From Timema cristinae (taxonomy: Eukaryota > Arthropoda > Insecta > Phasmatodea > Timematidae): a DNA stretch of 64,000 nucleotides. The notes under the pieces are model-generated. The model ran no database searches and was not told the DNA's origin. It saw only the letters and a list, made by a program, of their open reading frames with translations. Made by a program: the position numbers and the translations under genes. Position 1 is the first letter of the stretch. Every line of letters starts with the position of its first letter. Location: the NCBI GenBank assembly GCA_039000515.1, contig JBCFYV010000001.1, positions 35,445,620-35,509,619 on the forward strand. The letters are read 5' to 3'. This document shows, one piece after another, positions 1 to 12,800 of the stretch.

Positions 1-1056
1 TTAAAGACAAACGTCAAAAGTAATGATAAATTCTTATAACATAAGTAATTATTATTTACATTTTACACTTTTTTCTCACTCTATTAAACACAAATGAATA
101 AGCTTGACATTTTTCTTCTCCTAAAGCCATTTTAAAATATTATCCATGTCATTACAGTTCATGTTGAATATTGGTCACTGTTAAGCTATATGAAGTTCTC
201 ACTGTCCACATTGATGAGAAATATTTTATCACAAGTTTGCAACTTTTTGACATTCCTTTTACGGCGTCCCTGTAATGGACGACAACGATGTTTGAATTTA
301 GTGCCAATCAAAGTCAACTCTGATATTAAATTGGTTCCCTACACCAAGCAAAGAAGAATTAGAAAAAAACTGAAAAAAGAGTCAACTCCAAATAATCCTA
401 GCTATCTATACGTCATATTATTTTGTTGGGCTAATTTCTAAAATACAATAAAACAACAGTAGTTGATTGGATTTAGCATTATTTTAAAATAGTTCAAACT
501 TATATTTGAAGAATAAATAGCTAGTTTCCTAATATAATAGATTCATGGAATGCACTATTAATTTAAAATTAATATTATGATGTTAATAATTACTATAATT
601 GTTATTTAAATAAGTTAATTATATTATTATATAACAGATTTAAATATTTTAAGGCAAGCAATGTATTAAACATTACGTGTTAAATATTACACTATAAAGT
701 TATTATGTAATTTGACCTGTAGTAGAGAAAATAAATAAGCTTACTATTTTCTATCAGTTAAAATTAATATCTACAATTAAATACTTTAGTTGATATTGTC
801 TCTCAATAATCAACGAACCAAAATCATAGTTTCATCAATTTATAGATATGTAGTCTCACAGTGGGATCTTTTTCCATTCTGATGACCAAAATGTAAAGAA
901 TTAACTGCCATAATAAAGTATGACAAGTAGCATTAGAAAAAAAAGAAATAAGATGTATGGACACACACGTTACAATGTATCACTGTCGTACTTCTTATTT
1001 CGTTTAGACCCCTTACTCCTCCCCCTTCAACACTCCTCGTCATTTCCCACCTGTGG

Positions 1057-1100
1057 TGACGTAATCGTTCCGTCCCCAAGCTCCAAAGACAAATGACGTA
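1057..1100 (+). promoter_or_regulatory. pair of CRE-like motifs
   Basis: TGACGTAA (1057-1064) and TGACGTA (1094-1100) lie 37 bp apart in a stretch less AT-rich than its surroundings. Cyclic-AMP-response-element-like sites are short enough to occur by chance; no gene was found beside them. Confidence 0.2.
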
Positions 1101-1649
1101 CTTTTACCAATGTCGGATACACGCTGTTTTTCTTTGGTTCTTTTTTAGCTCGCCTATTCTAACCTCATATTCCCTCTCTAACAATTTTGTATTTTCTTTT
1201 AAATAATTGCTTCCCCCCATTTCTTACTCATGCTTTTTGATCGCTAGGGAAGTGATAATTCCTGGCCACATGGTTGAAGAATTAATGAGACTCACTTATC
1301 ACTAACTCCTCGTATCGATCTTCAACTCTTTTGTTACTTCTTTTTACTCGCTCTTTTATTATCTTCTTTTTTCGGATGTTTCGTTTCACTTGTCTCGCTC
1401 CACGGCACTTTCAATTTTTTTTTTCTCTTCTGTATGTAATATCTTATTGATCAGGAGTTGATACAGTAAATTTTTAAAGATGAAACAATTAACAATCTAA
1501 GAGTTATGACATAAAACCATGCTTTTAGTGAAATTAACAATAAAGTTAATTTTGGATACTCCTTTAAAAGTATCGTACGCACCCATAATCTTAATAATTA
1601 ATTTTCTCAAACAATTTCTTTAATTAAAATGGCCGTAAACAATAAATAA

Positions 1650-1715
1650 TTATATATATATATATTATGTATTAACATACATAATATATATTATGTATTA
1701 ACATACATACATATA
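1650..1715. repeat. AT-rich tandem and palindromic repeat
   Basis: A (TA)n run followed by two direct copies of ATTATGTATTAACATACATA; each copy is nearly palindromic, with 8-bp arms. Confidence 0.7.
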
Positions 1716-2700
1716 CTACCTAGCTATCAGTTAATATTTCATTAAAGTAGATATAGGATAAATAGCTATACCAGTTAAATATATATAGTATTAATTAATA
1801 TATACACTTCATGATTTAAAAGGTTCAGTTTGTTATTTTAGATTTTTAGATGAAAATTATTTTATCTAAAAATAGTCTTTATATTTTATTAAAAAACAGT
1901 GTACATATAAATCTTATTAAAAAACATTAAACATAAATAACATTGATTACAAAAGATTAGATTATATAAATATAGCTTATTAAAAAATTATAAATATATA
2001 ATCTTATTACAAGACCTTAAATATAATTATATTATTATGTTGTAGTAATTAATCCCTGTTTAATTCAACATTATATCTCACCTTTTTTCCATGTGTGTTA
2101 TTCAACATATACGTTTCCCCAAAAACTTGCTACATTCAAGATAACAATATTTATTGTGTGTGAGCTAGGCCATTGATAAACACCATATACATTATCACAA
2201 CAACTTAGATTATCATTATTACTATTCGGATTAAAAATTTAATCATAAACATAAAGGAAATTAGAATTTATCTAAACATTTATAAATCTTCATTTATTAT
2301 GATTCATCATGTAGTGGTTCGACTTTAATTACTTCATTATTATAAAAATGTTAGCTAAGAAGAAGCTATATTAGAATAAAATAAGATAAGTTATTTTAAT
2401 AGCATGTTAAAATTAATCAATAAAATAGGGGCATAATTATTTACTTTTGAATTGTCATGAGAACACTACATTATCTAAAAGTTGAAAACATATCAAAAAT
2501 CTACTTTCATGTACTGAAACGCGAAACTCACTTTTTCACGGTCATTATATTTCAGAGATCGTGTTAATCTTAAATCTCGTATTATAATAAATAGAGAAAC
2601 CTTTTTGAAAATGTGCTAGAAATAAGTAAAGTATAAGATTAATACTAGAAAATATATGAAAAAGGAACAAATTACCTTTTTACTTACTTTTTTTTTAATT

Positions 2701-2792
2701 TAGCACTGCGTTTTACTACCCGTTAGGGTTATACGTTTAAGTACTAGCTATGCTAATGGATTAGGAATTGGCAAGGTTGAATTTAGAGTAAG
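2701..2792 (-). mobile_element. SINE-1 3' fragment
   Basis: Tail and adjacent body of SINE-1 in reverse orientation (TAGCACTGCGTTTTACTACC, then CTAATGGATTAGGAATTGG). Head and upstream body are absent. Confidence 0.75.
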
Positions 2793-3462
2793 GGAGTAAT
2801 TAAGGTAAAATCTTGCTGCATTTAAATTATAATTTAATCCGTGTACCCCGATCATTAATAGATATTACACATATGAGGGGACAATACATACAAAAATTGT
2901 AATTAATTAATTAATCAAATAAATGGTGTGAGACCACAAGCGAGATATACCAGCCCAAGCTGCCACCACTGTTATCGATGATTGTCCCAACATTTGTGGA
3001 TAGAGGGTGTCATGTGATCAGCACAACATGATATAATTATTAAAACCTTTATTTTGATATAAAAAATAACTAGGTATCTTTCTTAGCAATCTGTTGCATA
3101 CATTATTTAAATGAATCTAAAGAAATATATACTTCTGAAATTTATTTTAATTTCCCATCTCAAAAATGGATACGTTTATATTTGGAACGGTGGCGGGTCT
3201 AAATTTCAGCTAAATCAAAGCCATGCATATTACTTCATGTTTAGTTATTTCAATCCTTATCATCTAATCTAAAATGTGTTATTACCTCAAAACATTGCCT
3301 AAAAGGTTACTTATGATGAGATATATTCAGTGTTTTTATATATAAATATAAAGTTTTAAATGGTTTAGTCTAATTTTAACTTCATTTTATATCTTATAGG
3401 TTAGTTTCTATGAATATTTTGATAGTTTAACGATGACAGTGATATAATATTCGTTAAATTGA

Positions 3463-3612
3463 ATAATGACAACTAGACATGGGAATAGAAACCAGGACCC
3501 TCGGCTTATTACGTCAATACTCTAACCGTTTTGCAATCTAGGAATCGTCCCATGGCCAGGGTCATTATTCAATCACATTTTAAGGCAGAGTCCGCACGTC
3601 CATTACAAACTG
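3463..3612 (-). mobile_element. SINE-C copy
   Basis: On the minus strand it has the leader GGACGTGCGGACTCTGCC, CATGGGACGATTCC, a decayed D-arm and a B-box-like tail ending near 3463. It matches the copy at 10948-11100 over most of its length. Short tRNA-like SINE, decayed. Confidence 0.65.
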
Positions 3613-3844
3613 TAAAGTTATAAAAAATAAAAAATAAAAAGATATATATATTGGCACAGTAACAAAAGATAAGTAATTATTATGACCTTACAATAAATAT
3701 AGACTTAAGAACATTATATAAGCTATTAAATTATCCAACATCTAATGATATATAAATTTTGTTAATATGTTTTAGAAATATTAGATTCTATAGTCATATA
3801 CGAATAGATATAATGTAAACATTATAAAATGTAATTCAAATACA

Positions 3845-4100
3845 ACCCACTTCGGTGGTCGCATAGTCAAAGGCGCTACTCTTGCATATGACTTGACTGC
3901 CGATGATGAGGTGATCAAGGTTCAAATCTCGGTCGTTTAGACTGAAGGTGTTTTTACAAAACGATCTTCCACTATCTATAAACGCAAATGCAGGTACACT
4001 TCCTATACATATAACTTTCTTTATTCATAAAAAAATTTAGCGTCATTAGTGCATAAGCTTATTGACCGAACGGGCAGTAACGGTGATAAAATAAAAAGAA
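3845..4100 (+). mobile_element. SINE-1 (subfamily B), near full length
   Basis: The tRNA-like head starts CCCACTTCGGTGGTCGCATA and has B box GGTTCAAATCT. The SINE-1 body follows (ACTTCCTATAC) and the shared tail (CCGAACGGGCAGTAACGGTG), ending in an A/T-rich run. Subfamily B has a serine/leucine-tRNA-like head; the body is the same as subfamily A. Confidence 0.8.
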
Positions 4101-6482
4101 GGTAATTTATATCCATGCCTTAGCTCACACATATCCAAGAAGAAAACTTTCAAATGACAAGTATGTGTATACATGGGTTGACTCTTGTAAGTTTGTTGCT
4201 TCAGCATGTGGTGTGGAAGCATTGCCGGGTGCTTTGGCAATAAAACACTTTTATGTTGGTATTAAAAGAATAAACGTTACGACCTTGATTATACATCCGT
4301 GAAGTGAGTGTGACAAGACTAAATTAAACGGTGACTACATTGTCATTAAATTACTTGTTATATGTCTTGTATTATTGTGCAACGCATCCATCCAGCTTAT
4401 CCGCACAGTAATACTACCAAGGTTGAGACCAGAAAGGTACAATTTAGAGGAGCTATATCCGAGTTTGTGTGGAAGTGGAGACTGGAAATCAGATAAATTT
4501 AATCAAACTAAATTACACAGTGTGGCATTTAAGTTTATACATCAGAATATCCTGAAAACTAAGCGATATAGAAAAAAGATTTTTTTTTGAGGTGGAAAAC
4601 CCAATCGCAATAGTTAATTTTTATTTGGCGAAAGTCTTCAAGATTATTTCGAGGCCAACATTGATTTCTTAAATGAAACTCGCCAATTGTTTTTAAAGGA
4701 ATTTGACTATACACACACAAAAAATCCTTTGCATGAACATTTTTTAAAATTTGAGATCAATTCTTAAAAATATTTTAACATTTATTTCTTATAACATTTT
4801 TTATTCAAGAACCTTTTATTACGTTATGATATTCTTCAAAATGATAAATATAATATGCTTTATAATATCACTTTAATAAATGTTCAAAATTATTACCGTT
4901 AACCTCAAAATACATTTCAATTCGATAACATTTTCGTTTTTAAAAAATTGACCTTAAAATAAATTTCAACAAAATTAAAAATTACTTGTGCTATTCTCTT
5001 TATCCCTAAAAAAAAAAAAAACATTTGTTTGGAACACTATTTAAAAAAATCCTTTGCTTTAGGTATATTCAGATATCTCAACCTAATTGCCTTATCATGT
5101 ATAATGATGTAATTTTGCCACCTAGCTTCAAAAGGTGTTTTTTATGTAGTTTACATGATATTTATATGCCATGCCCGGGCTGGCTCTTATGACAATGGAA
5201 TTACTTGTACATCTGGTTTTTGAAACTTGTACTGTACTTATAATATGGAATTAGAGAAAAGGAAAGTATCATGGGTTATTGTTAGTGGAAAGTCACTTTC
5301 AGTGAAATAATGGTTAAGTCTGGTCGTGAGGAGATTAATAAGAACCCCCTACTTAAGTCAACAGTGAATTTGTTCGGACTAAATTTAAAAAAATTGTTAA
5401 TCACTATTTAGATTCACTTGAATTAATTGAAAATATAAATAATTAGCAGAGAAAAAACTATTTTACTATTATAATATTACTGTGAATGTTTTTGAACTAT
5501 TAAATGATTTTGAATGAAAAAAAAGTTTTTTTAAAATATTTTCTCTATGATTATCACTTAAACTACTTGATCCCTTCTATCAATTCACTCATATTTTTTT
5601 AAAACTAATTTGTTTATTGCTAATATTCTAAACGTATTAGTTTAAGTAATAGGAATGAAGAAGTTAATTTAGAGGATATATACATGTATCCATTAATGCG
5701 GAGAGAGAATGGATAACCAGTTAATAATATCTAACCATCTTGTAGCTATGGCACCAAAATATACATTAATGGTAATACTAAGTTAAAATCCTTTATTTAG
5801 AGCAATAAATATTATTATTGAAATTTTTAAAATATCAATTTTATTAATTTTTTCTTGCAATTTAAATTTAATTTCACATAAACTTTGAAAATTGTTAGAA
5901 CACTGAACGTCGTAACTAAGGAAAACCATAAACATAAATTACTTAAAGCTCTATATATATATGTGTGTTTATTTATATATGTGTGTGTGTGTGTGTGTGT
6001 ACATATATATGTTTATTTATACATTACTTGAGTCTACCTTTTCCACCTCCTCATACACTCTAGCTCCCACTTTTTAAAATATAAAAACATCCATTCAACA
6101 ACTTTTTTTCCACTTCAAAATACGCCCATACTTCCTTTTATGTACCATGTCTCGTGTTCGGTGGATTCTTTCTTATTCGTTGCGAGCGTGCGGCAAGAAA
6201 TGACTTTGAGCCCAACCAAGTTGCTATTTGCATACGTTTGCATTTATTTTTTTAGGAAAGGTAATTTACAGAGCACAGCCTAAGTCACCAAACTCATTAT
6301 AATGTTAATTATTCTTGTATCCCTTACTCCCATTCATAATAATCTGCCTTAATGTTGAATATTCAACAACATGCACCAGAAGTTTTTTTTAAAATACTTT
6401 TTGAAAAGTTTAATTTCCTTGATCTCTATTTTTGTAAAAATAAAATAGATTTACCTGCAACTAGTCTTGTCTGGTACACTGG

Positions 6483-6484
<2 letters not shown>
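4101..6484. other. AT-rich DNA without recognised genes
   Basis: No recognisable coding or TE signature apart from the TA/TG microsatellite. Open frames at 4046-4240 and 4375-4590 show no domain. Confidence 0.6.
5953..6015. repeat. TA/TG microsatellite
   Basis: Alternating (TA)n and (TG)n blocks, including a GT run of about ten units. Confidence 0.85.

Positions 6485-6541
<57 letters not shown>
6485..6541. repeat. (TA)n microsatellite
   Basis: Uninterrupted TA dinucleotides of about 57 bp, directly adjoining the tail of the reverse SINE-1 copy. Confidence 0.95.
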
Positions 6542-6546
<5 letters not shown>

Positions 6547-6790
6547 AGCACCGCGTCTTACTACCTATTCAGGTTATACGTGTATATATTATTTACTCTA
6601 TTGTTTTAGTGAAAAGGAAGGTTGAATATAGAAGTGTACCAACATTTTACAAAGGAAGCGTGGATAAATCATTAGGATAAACCACCCTCAATATACCCAA
6701 CCAGAACTCGAATCCTGAATCTCCCGTAATCAGCAGTCTTATATATTGCAATAGTGAAGACGTAGTTAGAAATTGTAGCTACTGAAACAG
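6541..6790 (-). mobile_element. SINE-1 copy, reverse orientation
   Basis: The tail (GCACCGCGTCTTACTACC) abuts a long (TA)n run. Body and head follow on the minus strand, with GGATTCGAGTTCTGG standing for the B box. The tail palindrome reads ACCTATTCAGGT (6563-6574), a paired variant of the consensus. Confidence 0.72.
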
Positions 6791-6796
6791 TTACCA

Positions 6797-6905
6797 GTAC
6801 CTGAGAAGTTCGAAATCGAGTCACGGTTAGTTGCATTGAGGCTGTTTTTACTGAATAATTTCTCACTCCTCTTTTACGGAAATGTGGGTACATTATACCT
6901 AAATA
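6797..6905 (+). mobile_element. SINE-1 internal fragment
   Basis: Plus-strand pieces of head and body (AGTTCGAAATCGAGTCACGG, then CGGAAATGTGGGTACATTAT) directly facing the reverse copy at 6541-6790. No tail. Confidence 0.5.
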
Positions 6906-6924
6906 GTATTTTCTACACCCATCT

Positions 6925-7186
6925 ACCCGCCTCGGTGGCGTAGTTGGCTAACGCGCTTGTCGTGTTGAGCCCAACTGATGAGGATGGGGAGATCGAGGTT
7001 CGAATCTCGGTCGGGTGAACTGAGGGTGGTTTTTCCTTAATGGTTTTCCACTCTCCCTTCACACAAATGGGGTTCACTTCCCTTAATTCAAACCTTCACA
7101 ATTCCTAATCCATTAGCGTAATTAGTACTTAAAGCGTATAACCCGAACGGGTAGTAAGACGCGGTGCTAAATAATAATAATAATAA
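6925..7186 (+). mobile_element. SINE-1 (subfamily A), full length with target duplication
   Basis: Reference copy. The tRNA-like head has A box TGGCGTAGTTGG (6936-6947) and B box GGTTCGAATCT (6997-7007), with ACCCG / CGGGT as acceptor-like pairing. The body runs to about 7110, then the shared tail with ACCCGAACGGGT (7141-7152) and GACGCGGTGCTAA, and an (AAT)n end. Flanks TACACCCATCT (6914-6924) and TACACCCACCT (7187-7197) form an 11-bp duplication with one mismatch. Transcription by polymerase III from the internal boxes is expected from family knowledge. Confidence 0.93.
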
Positions 7187-7271
7187 TACACCCACCTCCC
7201 ATAGTTGTAATAAAATGCATGCAGTTTGCCCGGAGAAGTGGACGAAGAGAGATTTTATTTTAAATCTCCGC

Positions 7272-7513
7272 ATTTTACCTGTTCAGGTTATATTATGCCT
7301 GTATGATAATTAATCCAATGGGGTAGGAATGAAGCAGGAAGTTTTAAAGATAGTCTAACCCTATTGGCGTGGAAGGAGATCAGGAAGCTATTTAGGAAAT
7401 AAAACATTTGAAGTAGATCCGACAGGGATCCGAACCCCGATTTACCCGTCTTCAGCAGGTCAGGTTAACTCAAGATTGATGCCTTGAACAATTCGGCCAC
7501 TGAAATACGTGGT
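7272..7513 (-). mobile_element. SINE-1 (subfamily B), reverse orientation
   Basis: On the minus strand the head starts near CAGTGGCCGAATTGTTCAAG with B box GGTTCGGATCC, clearly serine/leucine-tRNA-like. Body and tail follow down to 7272. The tail palindrome is ACCTGTTCAGGT (7277-7288), a perfect palindrome differing from consensus at both members of one pair. Confidence 0.8.
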
Positions 7514-9059
7514 AGGGAATAAAAAAACTATAAAACAGTATCAATAACACAGCTCGTATAAAACAAAATTGGTTAGATTTGTTTATATTTTCTCACGTAA
7601 GAGCGTAGGCAAATTGTAAACGTTAAATATTAAACTTTGAAATCAGGATGTAACATTATAGTGTTTCCATACATATAAACAACATGTTCATTTACCATGT
7701 CCTTCTGCGAGAAATATCCTTGGAAACACAGAGCTACGTGACTTTTGGATTATTCTGTAGAATGTTTATATGAAGATACTTTCTTATGATTACAAAAAGG
7801 ATTTTAGTTTATTTCAGGATTGCTACTAAAAAAGCCTTTTTTACTGTTTGTTCTAAACTCTAATAGAGTACACATGATAAAGTCTGTATGGTTTTTTCTT
7901 ACCATTTATTTTGTATCATCAAAAATAGCCTTTGGTGATATAAATTAATAATTTTACCATACTTTATTTTTCAAATACATAGGTGCTTTCATAATTTACA
8001 AAATAACCTATTTAGTCCTTCTCTAAACGAAGTATATCATTCCTTAAAATATGGCTTATACAAACAATTGAAATTTAATTTAAATTTTGTTTATAAACAG
8101 CTTTAAGGAGAAAACTATCACCAGCAATATAAGGGTATTAAAAATATAACATTATAAATTCCATTTTAAAAATGTTGATGATTAGTATATTTTTATTTCC
8201 GCCATTTATTTATAAATAGATAAAATACTCCTTGCATGTGTACATATTTTTATTATAAAATAATGTTTTGGGTCAAATCTATAATTTTATATATTATTTA
8301 TAGTGGTAAATCTTCGATGAAAGTTATTTAAAACGTGCTATTAAATGGAATGGAATTCTTAAAGGTGGTTTTATATCTCGTTTTAAATGATGGCTATAAT
8401 ATTTATCTTCTTCCTTATTTCCCCAATTGTGTTAAAGGTTTTTTTAAAACGTATTATTTTCTTATAATTTGATTGTATATATTGTGATGAACCATCAGCT
8501 TACTTCTAGGGTAAACAACAAAAAGTAAAATTTCAATAAAATTTATTTTATGTTATAGACTTTTTTGTATTTTCTATAAATAATATAACATTATTATAAT
8601 ATGTTGGTCATCATAACTTGGTTCTCTCCTTTATTATATTTTAACATTAGCCAAACTCCTGTATCTTAACACATTTAACCCCACATTCCCATTATTGGAA
8701 CATCAGGGACTTTTTTATGATGAGACATTTTAATTCTCAACTTTGGTTACACTGATTACTGCCAGAAGGTAACACATACATCAGCTAGTTAACTGTTTCA
8801 TGCTTGGTTTGAATACAAAACTGGCATATGTTTTATAAAATCCAGTTATATTACTAATATGGCTTCCAATAAAGAGTGAGTAGATCATTTTAAATTTAAT
8901 CATCTAGTTTTCTTTCAGATCCCAATACAATATATAAGAATAATGTAAAATTGTGTCTCAATTGAAATTACACCAGTTTTTACTTTTCATAATCTTAAGA
9001 AATGTGTGTTAAATATGGATGTAACAGTGGGAACACATGGAAATATGAACATTTTATTC
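7514..9059. other. AT-rich DNA, may include the lost piggyBac 5' end
   Basis: Nothing recognised. An ATG at 8862 with six codons before a stop lies upstream of the piggyBac relic but gives no homology. Confidence 0.5.
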
Positions 9060-10143
9060 ACTTTTCCTTGAATCATTTTCAATGCTGAGGAAATTGCTGC
9101 AATTTTAGAAGAACAAGTGGGATTAATCGTAGCGAAATTCATATAAACCCTCCAGATAAACAATTGTTATCATACGAATATTCTGAAGAAGAGGAAGAGG
9201 CAAATTATGACCTCCTCATTGGGAATCAACTAAAAGCTGTCTCAGAGGCCAGAGTAACAAAGTTTGTTAAAGGAAAAACGGCAACTGAAGAGGTTAATAT
9301 TCCTTTATCCTATACAGCCTATTTATTTTGAATAGTAAAATTTATCACAAGTTGAATAATAACTATTATAAGAAACCAGATTAATCCACAATAATGGAGA
9401 ACATATTGTGGCGAAGTCAAAGTGCTATAGCCGAAGTGACAATGGCTATATAAAGGTGGTTGCACCATTGTCTATTATCAACTATAACTCTTTCATGAGG
9501 GGAGTTGATAGATTGTATAAAAATGTAAGTTAAGGATACATTCCCAGATGAATAAGTGGTACTATCAGCTCTTTGCTTTTCCGATAAATGTGTTGAATAA
9601 CAACACCTGGCTGACATATAGACAAATGCCACGCTACAAGAAGAAACCATTTAATTTATTGGGTTCACTAGACAAGTTACTAATTGTATTTTCAAAAGCA
9701 TTCATTTAGACTGAAATAGGACGTCCAATCGTAACCCAACATTAACTGACTAGAGGGTTTTGGTCATCTTATATATGACCAATTAGAATATGACTTTGGT
9801 ATTAAGAACAGTAGAAATTAGTTATTAAATATACTAAAACATTTTTAATATATTCAGACATCAATTCATGTGATATGCATGTTTTCCTCTTGATTGGATA
9901 TTATCATTACCTATAAGATAATAGAAATAAAGTAGTAACATTTCTTATCAATATTGGCGCAAAGAAATATGTTTGAATTTTCTCAACTGTTCTTTCAACC
10001 AAAATCAGGGTATAAAACACTTAATTTTACCTTTAGGTAAACAAGAAGGATGCAGACAGTGCAAAAAAAAATACTACCAAGAAATGTTCCAATATAATAT
10101 ACCTCTAGATGCCAACTGTTTTGCTCACTTTCTCTTAAAGTAA
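9060..10143 (+). pseudogene. piggyBac-type transposase relic
   Basis: Three blocks, in family order, match a piggyBac/PGBD transposase. At 9140-9300 is an acidic N-terminal segment with NPPDKQLLSYEYSEEEEE and GNQLKA. At 9456-9720 is the C-terminal part of the catalytic domain, including NYNSFMRGVDRLYKNVS and, after a frameshift, NKWYYQLFAFPINVLNNNTW. At 10042-10143 is the cysteine-rich tail (CRQC, then NCFAHF), open to a TAA stop. The middle of the catalytic domain is missing, and there are stops and frameshifts, so it cannot make a transposase. Terminal repeats were not found. Confidence 0.8.
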
Positions 10144-10947
10144 TATTTTACTCGTGTCTATTAATTGATTATTTGGTATTAAAAAATTGTGACTTAAATT
10201 TTGGAATTATAGTTCATTAACATAAAATAATAATTTTATCTCAATATCATAAGTTGATCATTAAATGCCCATTTTATTTGTGATTTTAGATTAAATTAAA
10301 CATGAAATATAATTTAAAAAATAACTATTGGATTCGATCAAATTAAATTTGTGTTATTATTAAACCCTTATAACCTCACTGTTTCACTAATGGAACGCTA
10401 GCTAATAACCATAAATTAATAATTAATTTTTTTAAATATTGTTCACATGTTTTATGCACCTTGAGTGTCACTAACAAATAAATAGGAATTTGAAAGAAAA
10501 TACATGTTTGGATTAAATGGGTATGATAAATATTTATTAATAAATTTCACAAATATTATAAAAATCATATTGTTTTTAAAATATAACTGTATAATTTATA
10601 TAACATATCCATTATCCATAATCATAACACCTATCTTCATTCGAGAGAATTTGTCAATAGCAATTTAGAAATACACGTGTGGATACTTATGTATATAAGA
10701 TTAATTTGTATCTCTATAAATGGAAAATAATTTGATAACATAAGTTCTAGTTGATGTATTAATCGTAGAGTTAAATATTAATAATCTGGCGGTAAGAATC
10801 AAATAGGCAAAACTATTATTTATACTTTCCCTTACAATTATAATAATGTACAAGTGGCAGCAATAAGCCAATACCGAGACGAAGGTGGCTGCGTTATCTG
10901 ATAGCACGTGATATTAATAAAATCACACATTTGTAGCCTGCAATTTT

Positions 10948-11100
10948 CGCACGTCCATCATAGACTCTGCCTTAAAATATGAGTGAAGAATTACCCTAGT
11001 CACGGGACGATTCCCGGATAGCTCAATGTTAGAGCATTTGGGTACTAAGCCAAAGACCTGGGTTCGATTCCCGTGGCTAGGTGTCATTTTTCAATTTTCG
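10948..11100 (+). mobile_element. SINE-C copy, best tRNA-like core
   Basis: The leader ACGTCCATCATAGACTCTGC precedes a tRNA-like core: GGATAGCTCAATGTTAGAGC (D arm, A box), an anticodon-like arm with GTACTAA loop and GCCAA stem, and GGTTCGATTCC (B box). It ends TCATTTTTCAATTTTCG. CCTAGTCACGGGA before the core and TCCCGTGGCTAGG at its end are near-perfect inverted copies, extending the stem beyond a tRNA. Not a functional tRNA: the loop would give anticodon ACT and the acceptor ends do not fit. Confidence 0.75.
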
Positions 11101-11151
11101 TAATATGAAACCTGACAGTAGTCAATGCAAACATAAATTAATACTAAAGAT

Positions 11152-11376
11152 ACCCACTTCGGTGGCTGCATGGTTGAAGGAACTACTCACTCAGTAACTA
11201 GACGTCTTATGACGGGAGTATCAAGGTTTAAGTCTCATACAGATGTACTGAGAGAGGTTATTCCAGAGCAGTTTTTCATTCTCCCTTCACGCAAAGGTGG
11301 TTACACTATTTTAAATACACCCTTCACTAGCCTTAAAGCAATTAGTATAATTAGTTCATAAGCTTATAATCTGAAC
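11152..11376 (+). mobile_element. SINE-1 (subfamily B), 5' part, split by hAT
   Basis: The head CCCACTTCGGTGGCTGCATG and the body run to TTAGTATAATTAGTTCATAA and the start of the tail, then stop at the hAT end. The remainder of the tail resumes at 13133. The 63-codon open frame here is an accident of the SINE. Confidence 0.8.
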
Positions 11377-11718
11377 CAGGGGCAGATTTAGAATTATTTC
11401 TGGGAGGGAGGGGGAATCAAGGGTTGGTTGAATTACTTCCCAGTGGGGTGGGATGGAGGTCAGCCCACCCCCTAACCCATATAAATGTTTTTAAATCCAA
11501 GCCTTATAAGTTGTGTCATGATATAAAATAAAATAATAAAATAACAAACATCCTTAATATTTTTTTGAATTCATTGCTGTTTTTCCATTATTCAAACAAA
11601 TTTGACATATTTTAAAAGATTCCTTTACTCAGAATTATTTTATTAGATTATACTGTCTGTGATATTGCAAATAATGCATCAAAAATGGATAAGTTAGGTG
11701 TGTTTTATGTAGAGACGA

Positions 11719-11745
11719 AACAACAACAACAACAACAACAACAAC
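11719..11745. repeat. (CAA)n microsatellite inside the hAT element
   Basis: Nine trinucleotide units within the hAT element, 340 bp from its left end. Confidence 0.9.
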
Positions 11746-11889
11746 ACAACAATGTTAATCCTCGCATAATATATAAACAAAATTGGCACATTTTAAAAAT
11801 AAAACAAGATTAGTTTTGTATTTAAAAGGAAGGTTGCAGAATGTTTCCTTTTGGGCTTTCTAGAAAAGATGTTAAAACCCATTTTTCAG

Positions 11890-12800
11890 ACTCCATTGTG
11901 AATACGATGTTCTGGAGGATGTGTGGCAAAACCAATCAATTTATGGGATATTCTGTTAATGTACAGCGTAATTAGGTCTTACGACGACGCATGGTCATAA
12001 ATAAACTTTCCTCTGTCCTCGTTGTGACAGGAAATGTACGCAAGAGTTGAAACAGAATTCGTTATGGTAGAAGCTATTGTATAGCCTACTGAAGGAAAGT
12101 TAGGAAACTCTTCTGAGAAGTTTGATTTCAACATCCGCTTCCAGGTTTGTAGCTATTATTTCAGAGCTGAGAAACAAGGCAAATTATTCCTGTACAGTTC
12201 AGCACCTGGCAGAACTTCGTCATCAATACCATCACTGAATTCTGGCGACAACAGCTTTTGAAGTTCTTCAAATTTTGCAGCAGTAATTTTAAATTTGAAG
12301 GAAAATTCACTTATAATGTAGTCCAGTAAAAGGAATGTACACTTCAATACGATAGTATTATTCAAGTGACCTACTTATCTGTGATTGGAGGTTGGATCTA
12401 TTTTTTTTCAGGACCTTTTTTTATGTACATTGATTTATATCTTCATTTCCCGTGCCAAACTTTGGGACTTTGTTGAAAAGTGTTTGAAAGAATCATTGGT
12501 TTTGTTACGTTTCTCTTTAAGGCCTGCCAATGTCGCTCCGGCAAAATGCATCACTTTGAGTACATCCATGATCTTTTCCTGTAGCTTCCAAGCTATGGTC
12601 AGTTAGCTCCAAAACATCAGTCAGTCAGATGAAGAAATCTGATGACAGTATAGAGTGAAGGAATAAAAATGATTTTACTTCCTGTTCCTTCAGGTGAATG
12701 AAAGATAGTTTTCAAAAATATAGGGAGGCAAGGATGAGTATTCAAAAAAGTCAAAATAGCTTCATGCCTTTCAACCCGTCTTGCTTCATTCATCTTATTA
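11890..12800 (-). pseudogene. hAT transposase relic (P52rIPK/ZMYM-like type)
   Basis: Minus-strand translation gives hAT landmarks in the right order. TRWVERHEAILTFLN lies near 12780-12740. A linker before the C-terminal domain follows near 12600-12400. FLLLDYIISEF lies in the open 69-codon stretch at 12156-12365. The dimerisation-domain motif LLRTFPVTTRTEESLF lies near 12045-11980. Several stops and frame changes separate these blocks, and the N-terminal zinc finger and most of the catalytic region are absent. It is a dead, internally deleted copy inside the element bounded by the hAT ends. Confidence 0.78.

Larger units (their letters stand above)
1..2700. other. AT-rich DNA without recognised genes
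   Basis: No gene, SINE or TE relic recognised. Only the pyrimidine-rich, less AT-rich block at about 1000-1430, with the CRE-like pair and an E-box (CACATG near 1268), and the AT repeat at 1650-1715 stand out. An 83-codon frame at 190-441 shows no domain. Confidence 0.6.

Noticed and set aside
6925..7010. A genuine tRNA gene
   Set aside because: A and B boxes are present, but the cloverleaf is incomplete, and the same sequence recurs fused to a SINE body with target duplications.
10941..11100. CAATTTTCG as a target duplication of SINE-C
   Set aside because: The right-hand copy is part of the SINE-C 3' end seen in other copies, so the match at 10941-10949 is coincidence.
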